64,000 nucleotides of DNA. Source: Burkholderia sp. 8Y (GTDB taxonomy: Bacteria; Pseudomonadota; Gammaproteobacteria; Burkholderiales; Burkholderiaceae). Positions 57,227-64,000 of this stretch are shown in pieces. The DNA lies in the NCBI RefSeq assembly GCF_902506145.1, contig NZ_LR733519.1:1-64000 (forward strand), read 5' to 3'. The stretch's first letter is position 1; each line of letters begins with the position of its first letter. The notes beneath the pieces were generated by a model. It did no database searches. It saw only the letters and a list, made by a program, of their open reading frames with translations, and was not told where the DNA came from. A program made the translations under genes and the position numbers.

Positions 57227-57871
57227 ATGAACGAGACCTTCAGCGAGATCGAACGCAACGCCGTCTATCGCGCGATCGAAGAGCGGCGCGACATGCGCCA
57301 CTTCGTGAGCGACCCGGTTGCGCCGCCCGTGATGCAGCGTCTCATCGATGCCGCGTTGCATGCGCCGAGCGTCGGCTTCATGCAGCCGTGGCGCATCGTG
57401 CGGATCACGTGCAGCGAAGTGCGCGCGCAACTTCATGCGGCCGTCGAGCGCGAACGGCTCTTGACCGCCGATGCCCTCGGCGAGCGCCGCGATGCGTTCA
57501 TGAAGCTGAAAGTGGAAGGCTTGCGCGAGTGCGCGGAAGTGCTCGTGGTCGCGCTGATGGACCGACGCGAGCGGCATATCTTTGGCCGCCGCACCTTGCC
57601 CGAGATGGACCTCGCCTCCGTCGCCTGCGCCATTCAGAACATGTGGCTCGCGGCGCGCGCGGAAGGCATCGGCATGGGATGGGTGTCGCTCTTCGATCCG
57701 CAGGAAATCGCGCAATTGCTCGCCATGCCGCCGGGCGCGCGGCCAGTGGCGATTCTCTGCATCGGGCACGTCGCGCGGTTCTACGACGCGCCGATGCTCG
57801 AAACGGAAGGCTGGGCGAAGCGCCGGCCACCGGAAGAATGCGTCTTCGAAAACCGGTGGCCGAACGAGTGA
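57227..57871 (+). CDS. bluB: 5,6-dimethylbenzimidazole synthase
   Basis: 214 residues, nitroreductase-like BluB. Converts reduced FMN and O2 to the lower ligand of cobalamin. Features: AVYRAIEERRDMRHFVSDPV, ALHAPSVGFMQPWRIVRI (FMN contacts), IQNMWLAARAEGIGMGWVSL and CVFENRWPNE. ATG 57227 is chosen since homologous sequence begins there and a TATAGT -10 lies at 57193-57198; the frame opens at 57128. No cobalamin riboswitch or cob genes noticed alongside. Confidence 0.9.
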   Translation: MNETFSEIERNAVYRAIEERRDMRHFVSDPVAPPVMQRLIDAALHAPSVGFMQPWRIVRITCSEVRAQLHAAVERERLLTADALGERRDAFMKLKVEGLRECAEVLVVALMDRRERHIFGRRTLPEMDLASVACAIQNMWLAARAEGIGMGWVSLFDPQEIAQLLAMPPGARPVAILCIGHVARFYDAPMLETEGWAKRRPPEECVFENRWPNE

Positions 57872-57874
57872 CGA

Positions 57875-59089
57875 TCAGCAGGCGGTCGGTCTGACGCGCT
57901 CGACTTCGAGCCCGAACAACGGCCGCAGCCGCGTGCCGATCACGTTGCCGAAGAACGCGGCGACGAGCCACAGCCAGCCGTGCAGACTGCCCGACACGAT
58001 GCCGCTGAAATACGCGCCGATATTGCATCCATACGCGAGCCGCGCGCCGTAGCCGAGCAGCAGGCCGCCGACGACAGCCGCGACGAGCGAGCGCATCGGC
58101 ACCCGCCACACGGGCGCATAGCGGCCGGCGAGCGCGGCGGCGAGCATCGCGCCGAGCACGATGCCGATATCCATGACCGACGTGACATCGTGCGAAATCG
58201 GCGCCGCGAGCGTGGCGGCGTTCGGCTTGCTCATCCAGTAAGGCCAGTTCGCGACATCGACGCCCAACGCCGACGCCGCTTTCGCGCCCCACAGCGCGAA
58301 CGCCGAGGTCACGCCCCAGGGCCGCCCGGACAAGGCGAGCGTCGCGAAGTTGAGCACGGCGAGCGCGAGCGCGCCGGCCACGAGCGGCCACGGCCCATGC
58401 AGCCACGGCGAGGTATGCGCGGGCTGCACGTGCGCCGCGACGAGCTTGCCGTGCCGGCGCTTTTCGACGAACACGGTCAGCGCCGCGATCGCCGCGAACA
58501 CGATCCAGTTGAGCAGCAACGCGGGGACGGCGCCCATCGACTTGACGAGCGAGATCGGCGCAAGCGCCGGCATCGCGGTCCAGAACGGCATGTGCGCGGT
58601 CGCGACCACGGAGCCTAAGATGAACGCGGCGAGCGTCACGATCATGCGCGTGCTGCCGCCGCCGACGGTATAGAGCGTGCCGGACGCGCATCCGCCGCCC
58701 AATTGCATGCCGATGCCGAACATGAACGCGCCGACGATCACCGAGGTTCCCGCCGGCGAAACGAGCCCCGTCACCGGCATGCCGAACAGCGAGCCCGAGG
58801 CCAGCGCGGGAAAGAACAGCGCGACGCCGACCGCGAGCATCAGCATTTGCGCGCGCAGGCCCGCGCCGCGGCCATCGGCGATGAAGACGCGCCACGCGGA
58901 CGTGAAGCCGAACGCCGCGTGATACAGCGCGACGCCGAGCAGCGCGCCGACCACGTAGAGCGCCGCCTGACGCGCGCCGGCGGTCTGCGCGAGATACCAC
59001 GCGCCTGCCACGATGAGAAGCGCGGCGACGCCGAGCGGCTTCGGATTCACCTCGCTGCGTCGAGGGAGTGAGGTTGCGAAATCGGACAT
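57875..59089 (-). CDS. YeeE/YedE-family sulfur-compound transporter
   Basis: 404 residues, about ten membrane helices. Two conserved Cys motifs face each other in the family: GGGCASGTLYTVGGG (about 115-130) and AYGCNIGAYFSGIVSG (about 370). In TsuA these carry thiosulfate across the inner membrane. No sulfurtransferase TsuB is adjacent. Starts at ATG 59089 by homology; a longer frame to 59155 is possible. Convergent with bluB with only a few bases between. Confidence 0.87.
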   Translation of the reverse strand: MSDFATSLPRRSEVNPKPLGVAALLIVAGAWYLAQTAGARQAALYVVGALLGVALYHAAFGFTSAWRVFIADGRGAGLRAQMLMLAVGVALFFPALASGSLFGMPVTGLVSPAGTSVIVGAFMFGIGMQLGGGCASGTLYTVGGGSTRMIVTLAAFILGSVVATAHMPFWTAMPALAPISLVKSMGAVPALLLNWIVFAAIAALTVFVEKRRHGKLVAAHVQPAHTSPWLHGPWPLVAGALALAVLNFATLALSGRPWGVTSAFALWGAKAASALGVDVANWPYWMSKPNAATLAAPISHDVTSVMDIGIVLGAMLAAALAGRYAPVWRVPMRSLVAAVVGGLLLGYGARLAYGCNIGAYFSGIVSGSLHGWLWLVAAFFGNVIGTRLRPLFGLEVERVRPTAC

Positions 59090-59227
59090 GACTTTTCTGC
59101 TTTCGAAAACTTCGGGAAGAGGGAGCAACCCGGCATTGTCCGATTTTTGAGACAACCTTGCTGGCGGACGCGCGGGCGTCTCACCTTCAGCATTGGACGT
59201 TCCGCGAGCCGCGACGCAAAAACGCCC

Positions 59228-60337
59228 TCAATGCTTGCCCACTTCCAGCGCCTTCGAATACCCCGTCAGTTCCAGATAGCCGCGGCCGCGCTGCTGCGCG
59301 CCCGGCGCGTCGCCCGTCACCGTGACCGCGCCTTCCCAATAGACCGCCCCCGTCGATTCGCGCGAATCGAGTTCCTGATCGTCGATGAGCGGCGCGAGCC
59401 GCCAGCGCGTCGCGCCGACGCGCACCGTCATCGCGACGGGATACGCCGTGTTCGTGGCCGGCGAGCGCCACTGGCGTTCCGGCGTGAAATCGACATCGGC
59501 GGGGCCGTATTGCGTCGCGCGGCCCGTGCGATCGCGCAGCGCGGCGTGCGCCCAGATCGCGCGGCCATCGCGCGAGCGGACCTTGAACGCCATCAGCGCG
59601 GAGCCGTCGTCGAGATTCGCGCCGAGCCAGTCCCAGCCGGATGCGTCCGCCGAGAGCAAGGTGCTCGACCACTCGTGATCGATCCACGCGCTGCCGGTGA
59701 CATCGACCGTTTCGCCTTTGCCCGAAGCCGATGGCCGCGTGACTTTTCCGCTCACCTGCAATTGCGGCTCGCTGTAGTAATAGCTCGCCTGCTGCGGCTG
59801 CGGCCCCTTGCGCGAATAGCCGGCTTCGCCCTGGATCATCGGCGGCTGCGTCGGCGTGAAAACAAGATGCAGCGCGAATCCCGCGGCGTCGGCATCGACG
59901 GCGTAGCGGCCATCGGCTGCGCGGACCATGCGCCAGGCATCGAGCTTGACATCCGTATTGCCCGCGTTCGCATACGCCAGCCCGAAGCCCTGCCGCGCGA
60001 TGTCCTGATCGTGCACGAGCCGGCCGTAAGCGGGATCGGATAATGCCGCGTGCGCGACGATCAGCTGCGACGGATCGAATGCGCCCGCGCCGTTGCCCTT
60101 GCCGGTACTGGAGCGAAAGAACGTGATCTGGAAACCGAGCGGCTTGTGGTCGGGCGTTTCCAGCCAGCCGGTCGCGTACCACCACTCCGTGCGGTATTCG
60201 GGATGCGCGCCGCTGTCCTGCGGCCAGTCTATCGGCCGCCCCGGCACGACCGCCGCGAACTGCGGCTCGGCGGCGAGCGCGGCGCTCGCGGCGCTTGCCG
60301 AAAGAAGCGCGAGCAGCATCGTGAGGAAAGCGCGCAT
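59228..60337 (-). CDS. AttH/CrtC-like lipocalin-fold protein
   Basis: 369 residues with a signal peptide (LTMLLALLSASAASAALAAE). AttH/carotenoid 1,2-hydratase-like fold: HPEYRTEWWYATGWLETPD (about 45-65), GFQITFFRSSTGK, GSAWIDHEWSSTLLSADASG and GWDWLGANLDDGSALMAFK. Such proteins occur with MacB/FtsX-type transporters in AttEFGH-like systems. GGAGG precedes ATG 60337, which overlaps the permease stop. Periplasmic; ligand unknown. Confidence 0.88.
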   Translation of the reverse strand: MRAFLTMLLALLSASAASAALAAEPQFAAVVPGRPIDWPQDSGAHPEYRTEWWYATGWLETPDHKPLGFQITFFRSSTGKGNGAGAFDPSQLIVAHAALSDPAYGRLVHDQDIARQGFGLAYANAGNTDVKLDAWRMVRAADGRYAVDADAAGFALHLVFTPTQPPMIQGEAGYSRKGPQPQQASYYYSEPQLQVSGKVTRPSASGKGETVDVTGSAWIDHEWSSTLLSADASGWDWLGANLDDGSALMAFKVRSRDGRAIWAHAALRDRTGRATQYGPADVDFTPERQWRSPATNTAYPVAMTVRVGATRWRLAPLIDDQELDSRESTGAVYWEGAVTVTGDAPGAQQRGRGYLELTGYSKALEVGKH

Positions 60338-62898
60338 CACCAGTCCTCCCGCACGGCGCGCACCGCATCGACCGACACCGCGCGCCGCCCCGCCAGCACC
60401 GCCGTCGTGCACGACGACGCCAGCATCACGCAGCCGATGACGACGAGCATGGCCCACGGAACATGCAGCGACATCGTCCAGTGAAAGGACTGCGGATTCA
60501 CGACGAACACGAGAATCAGGCTGATCGCGAAGCCGAGCACGCAGCCCATCGCGATGCCGAGCATCGTCAGAAGACCGCCTTCCGATGCGAGCAGCGCGAG
60601 GATCTGCCGCCGCGTCACGCCGACATGCCGAAGCATGCCGAACTCTCTGGCGCGCGCGAGCGTCTGCACCGAGAACGTGGCGGCCACGCCGAACAGCCCG
60701 ATGACGATCGCCACCGCCTCCAGCAAATACGTGACCGCGAAACTGCGGTCGAAGATGGTGAGCGTGCGCGCGCGGATGTCGCCCGGCTGCGAGAATTCGA
60801 GCGCGTCGCCGAACGGCAGCTTTCTGAGCGCGGCGATCACCTGCCCCGCCGATGCGCCTTCGCGCAACGTCATGGCGGCATCGGTCGCGCCCATGTCGCC
60901 GGTCAGCCGCCGATAGTCCGCGAGGCGAATTTGCAGCGCGCCCGTCTGCCGCACGTAGTCGCGCCAGATGCCCGCGACGACGAAGTGCTCGCCCGCGCCG
61001 CCGATCGGCAGCGTGAGCCGTTGGCCGGTGCGATAGCCGTAGAGATCGGCCATCGCCTCGGACGCCCAGACGGGCGTTTCGTCCGCGCCCCACGTTTCGG
61101 GCGGCAGCGTCGCGCCGCTCATCTGCATCATCGCGCCCGGATCAGCGCCGTTGATTTCGCGGGCGATGAGCGCGACCGGCGGTTTCGAAGCGTCGAGCGT
61201 CACCTGCGATGCGCGCGAGAACGCCACGTGCGCGACGCCTTGCGTGGCGGCGATTTGCGCCTGCTGGTCCGGTGTCAGGCCGCCTGTGTCGCCGCTCGAC
61301 GCCACGCGCGCGTAGACATCGGCGGAAAGGAGATGTTCGAGCCAGTCCACGACAGACACGCGAAAGCTCGCCACCATGATCGCCATTGCGACGATCAGCG
61401 TGAAGCTCGAGAGCACGCCGCCCATTGCGATCGACGCCTGCCCCGGCGCGTTCGCCAGCCGCGCGAGCGCGAGCGTGCCGACGGCGCTCCGGCTGCGGCT
61501 CTTTCGCAGCCACGCGTAGCTCGCCTCGGCCGCGCCGAAGACGATGGCCGTGAGGCGCGGCATCAGCGCGATGCCGCCGATCAGCAACAGCGCGACGGAT
61601 GCGTAGCCGGCGAACGGCGCATCGTCGATGGGCGGAGCCTGCGTGAGCGCCGCGCCGAGCGCGAGACACGCGAGCGCGGGCGACGGCGTCGACAAGCGCG
61701 AGAGCGCGGCTTCCTCGCTGCCCGCCTTTAGCGCGGGCGCGGGCCGCGCGCGGGCCGCTTCGAGCGCGGGAACAAGCGTGCCGGCAAGCGCCACGCCGAT
61801 GCCGAGCGCGAGGAAAACGGCCGTCGAGACGGGCTCGAAATGCACGCGCGGCTGAACGCCGGGGAAGTATCCGCCGCCGAGATCGCTGCCGAAGAAGCGC
61901 AATGCGACGCCCGCTACAGCGAAGCCGAGCGCGACGCCGAGCACCGCGCCCGCCACGCCGAGCAGCGCGCCTTCGAACATGATCTGCCGCAGCAGATGCC
62001 CGCGCGTCATGCCGAGCACGCGCAGCATCGCAAATTGGGCGCGGCGGCGCACGACGCCTGCCGCCTGCGTCGAAAAGACGAGAAACGCGCCCGTGAACAG
62101 CGCGACCAGCGCCAGCACGTTCATGTTGATGCGATACGCCCGCGAGAGCCGGTCCGTGCGGCTTTCGACATCGCGCGGCTCGCCGACGACGATGCGCGCG
62201 CCGAGCTCGTCCTGCAACGCGCGCCTGAACGCCTCGCGGTTCACGCCGCGCGCGAGCTGCAGGTCGATGCGCGTGAGCCTGCCTTGCAGGCCGAAGCGCG
62301 ATTGCACGGCGGCAATGTCCATCACGCCGATGCGCTGCCCGGGCAACGCGCGCACGATGCCGCCCGCCACGCGCAGCGGCACCGGCGACGTGCCGTTCTG
62401 GAGATCGACCCGCGCGCCGACGCGCGCGTGCAGCCATTGCTGCGCGGCGGGCGAGAGGAAGATGGCGTCGCCGGACAAGACGTCGAGCGGCGCCTGTGGC
62501 GACGGCACGCCGGTCAGATCGGGCGCGATGCGCCGCGCGCGGAACACGTCGATGCCGAGCACCTTGAGCGGCGCGGTCTCTTTCGGCACGGCGACGTCGA
62601 CTTCAAGCACGGGACTCGCTACGACGACGCCCGCGCGCATCGCGAGCATCGGGTACACACGTTCGTCGATGAACGGCTGCACGCCGCGCACGGTTACGTC
62701 GGCCTGGCCGGACAGACTGCGCGCGGCGGCGGAGAACTCATTGAACGCGGCGCTGTTGATGAGCTGCACCGCGTACCCCAGACCGACGCCGAGCGCGATG
62801 GTCAGAATGGCGACGAGCCCGCGCCCGCGATGACTGCGCCATTGCGCGCCGAGCAGCCAGCGCGAGAGCGTGCGATGAGCGGCGGCGCGGGCCGTCAT
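60337..62898 (-). CDS. FtsX/MacB-type ABC transporter permease
   Basis: 853 residues, large permease with two FtsX domains: N-terminal helix, an extracytoplasmic domain (about 50-245), four helices (260-440), a second periplasmic domain (about 500-700) and final helices (GVAATFSVQTLARAREFGML, LLASEGGLLTMLGIAMG). Works with the coupled ATPase and the lipocalin-like protein as a mechanotransmission or lipoprotein-handling system. ATG 62898 overlaps the ATPase stop by ATGA. Confidence 0.9.
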   Translation of the reverse strand: MTARAAAHRTLSRWLLGAQWRSHRGRGLVAILTIALGVGLGYAVQLINSAAFNEFSAAARSLSGQADVTVRGVQPFIDERVYPMLAMRAGVVVASPVLEVDVAVPKETAPLKVLGIDVFRARRIAPDLTGVPSPQAPLDVLSGDAIFLSPAAQQWLHARVGARVDLQNGTSPVPLRVAGGIVRALPGQRIGVMDIAAVQSRFGLQGRLTRIDLQLARGVNREAFRRALQDELGARIVVGEPRDVESRTDRLSRAYRINMNVLALVALFTGAFLVFSTQAAGVVRRRAQFAMLRVLGMTRGHLLRQIMFEGALLGVAGAVLGVALGFAVAGVALRFFGSDLGGGYFPGVQPRVHFEPVSTAVFLALGIGVALAGTLVPALEAARARPAPALKAGSEEAALSRLSTPSPALACLALGAALTQAPPIDDAPFAGYASVALLLIGGIALMPRLTAIVFGAAEASYAWLRKSRSRSAVGTLALARLANAPGQASIAMGGVLSSFTLIVAMAIMVASFRVSVVDWLEHLLSADVYARVASSGDTGGLTPDQQAQIAATQGVAHVAFSRASQVTLDASKPPVALIAREINGADPGAMMQMSGATLPPETWGADETPVWASEAMADLYGYRTGQRLTLPIGGAGEHFVVAGIWRDYVRQTGALQIRLADYRRLTGDMGATDAAMTLREGASAGQVIAALRKLPFGDALEFSQPGDIRARTLTIFDRSFAVTYLLEAVAIVIGLFGVAATFSVQTLARAREFGMLRHVGVTRRQILALLASEGGLLTMLGIAMGCVLGFAISLILVFVVNPQSFHWTMSLHVPWAMLVVIGCVMLASSCTTAVLAGRRAVSVDAVRAVREDW

Positions 62899-63587
62899 CG
62901 TCCGCGCGCTTCGTTGAACGCGGCAAGCGATGCCGCTTCGTGCAGCGTGCCGTCGGCGAGGATCAGCACGCGGTCGGCGAAAGCGGCGGCGGCTTCCGAG
63001 TGCGTGACCATGATCGCGGCGGAGCCCGTGCCCTTCATCTCCGCGCGAAAGAGGTCGAGAATTTCATGCGCGGTTTCGGGATCGAGATTGCCGGTGGGTT
63101 CATCGGCGAGAATGAGACGCGGGCGATGCACCAGCGCACGCGCGATCGCGACGCGCTGAAGTTCGCCGCCCGACAGCTGGCGCGGAAGCTCGTCCTGACG
63201 ATTGAAGAGGCCGACCGCCGCGAGCATGGCGTGCGCGGGCGCGATGGGCAGACCGTTGAGCAGGAGCGGCACGGCGACGTTCTGCGCGAGCGTCAGATGC
63301 GGCAGCACATGAAACGCCTGAAAGACGAAGCCGAGTTTCTCGCGGCGGGTCCGGCTGGCCGCTTCGTCGCTGAAGGTGGAGATGGGCGCGCCATCGATGA
63401 GAATCTCGCCGCTGTCCGCGGCGTCGAGGCCCGCTATGAGGTTGAGCAGCGTGGACTTGCCGACGCCCGAGTCGCCCATGATCGCGACGAATTCGCTGGA
63501 ACCGAGCGTGAAGTCGAGGCCCGCGAGAATGGTTCTGCCAGGACCGAAAGTCTTAAGAAGGCGGCGGCATTCCAGGGCTGGGCTCAT
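62895..63587 (-). CDS. ABC transporter ATP-binding protein (LolD/MacB type)
   Basis: 230 residues. Walker A GDSGVGKST, Q-loop FVFQAFHVLPHLT, signature LSGGELQRVAIARAL, Walker B LILADEPTGNLD, switch His in VTHSEAAAAF. LolD-like lineage (energises extraction or mechanotransmission rather than import). ATG 63587 is chosen by homology; the frame extends to 63887 with unrelated sequence. First gene of the ATPase-permease-lipocalin operon. Confidence 0.93.
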   Translation of the reverse strand: MSPALECRRLLKTFGPGRTILAGLDFTLGSSEFVAIMGDSGVGKSTLLNLIAGLDAADSGEILIDGAPISTFSDEAASRTRREKLGFVFQAFHVLPHLTLAQNVAVPLLLNGLPIAPAHAMLAAVGLFNRQDELPRQLSGGELQRVAIARALVHRPRLILADEPTGNLDPETAHEILDLFRAEMKGTGSAAIMVTHSEAAAAFADRVLILADGTLHEAASLAAFNEARGR

Positions 63588-63754
63588 AGGCAGACATGTT
63601 CCGGTGTCCTTGCGGTGATGCCTATTATGCCTAGTTGTTTCGTCTGACGTGAAGCGGCCGGGCGGCGTCTGCATCGTTAGCCGTTGCACGCGCGCAGGGT
63701 TGCGCGTCAATTCATTCGGGTTCCTAACGATGACATGATTGATCCGCGCGCCGG

Positions 63755-64000
63755 CTAACGCGATGCGCCGCGCCCGTCGCCCTCGCCCGACCGATCCCAG
63801 CCGAACGCCTGCACGCTCGCGACCGGCCGGTCCACCGCGACGACGCCCCGCAATTCTCCGGGCATCGGCAGCACGAGGCCATGCCATGATGCTGCGCCGT
63901 CCTCGCCGCGCTCGGCTCGCGCGCGCGCAAGACGCGCCGCTTCCGCAATCGCCTCATGACCGCCCGGCGCCTCGACGCTCAGCCCGATCTCCACGTTCGC
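63755..64000 (-). CDS. 3' end of a hypothetical gene, cut by the window edge
   Basis: The last 81 or so codons of a minus-strand gene that continues beyond 64000. Sequence such as APGGHEAIAEAARLARARAE and SWHGLVLPMPGELRGVVAVD ends in DGRGASR. Codon use fits the neighbours. Family not recognised from this fragment. The 167 bases before the ABC ATPase gene hold no other gene. Confidence 0.55.
   Translation of the reverse strand, partial: ANVEIGLSVEAPGGHEAIAEAARLARARAERGEDGAASWHGLVLPMPGELRGVVAVDRPVASVQAFGWDRSGEGDGRGASR

Overview
This 64 kb window comes from a high-GC beta-proteobacterium of the Burkholderiaceae. Gene content and style (malate synthase G, membrane quinoprotein glucose dehydrogenase, D-threonate genes, DUF3034 operon, many LysR/LuxR regulators, dense ATGA-overlapped operons) fit Caballeronia, Paraburkholderia or Burkholderia; the genus is inferred, not proven. 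No rRNA, tRNA, CRISPR array, transposase or prophage was seen.

Bases 1-16500 are mostly metabolic: glcB; a minus-strand run of a tautomerase, class II aldolase, urea transporter, small membrane protein and iron-type alcohol dehydrogenase facing a divergent LysR gene; a GAF-PAS-PAS hybrid kinase; a DeoR-controlled D-threonate module (KdgT-family permease, DUF1537 kinase, PdxA2); a degenerate GC-rich tandem repeat; and a CoA-transferase. From 16500 to 28300 there are two PQQ-type beta-propeller proteins (a lipoprotein and Gcd) flanking a 37-codon gene with its own promoter, palindrome, ribosome binding site and terminator. Then come tyrB, an aromatic-type amino acid permease, an aroQ paralogue and a diguanylate cyclase.

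The most striking region is 28300-45100. An unorthodox BvgS/RcsC-like kinase is translationally coupled to an RcsB-like regulator. Upstream of it on the same strand lies a surface-glycoprotein locus: a TpsB outer-membrane transporter, two paralogous HMW1C-like cytoplasmic N-glycosyltransferases, a methyltransferase/GT9 fusion, and an Asn/Thr/Ser-rich repeat protein packed with N-X-S/T sequons, the motif HMW1C enzymes modify. The repeat gene has no credible start and looks 5'-truncated or mis-assembled. Two more RcsB-like regulators follow. A palindrome of the form TAGAAC-N2-GTTCTA lies about 114 bases upstream of both tpsB and the second glycosyltransferase, with degenerate copies upstream of the repeat gene and of the two regulators, suggesting one regulon.

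From 45100 to 64000: a coupled operon of DUF3034 outer-membrane protein, exported truncated haemoglobin, cupredoxin-like protein and a GGDEF-EAL enzyme; a phosphatidylserine-synthase-type enzyme; a MerR-MFS pair; GFA and SnoaL-like proteins; a KfrA-like coiled-coil protein; a DUF1016 nuclease-like protein; a Nudix hydrolase; BluB; a YeeE/YedE transporter; and a coupled ABC ATPase, FtsX-type permease and AttH-like lipocalin operon. The last gene runs off the window.
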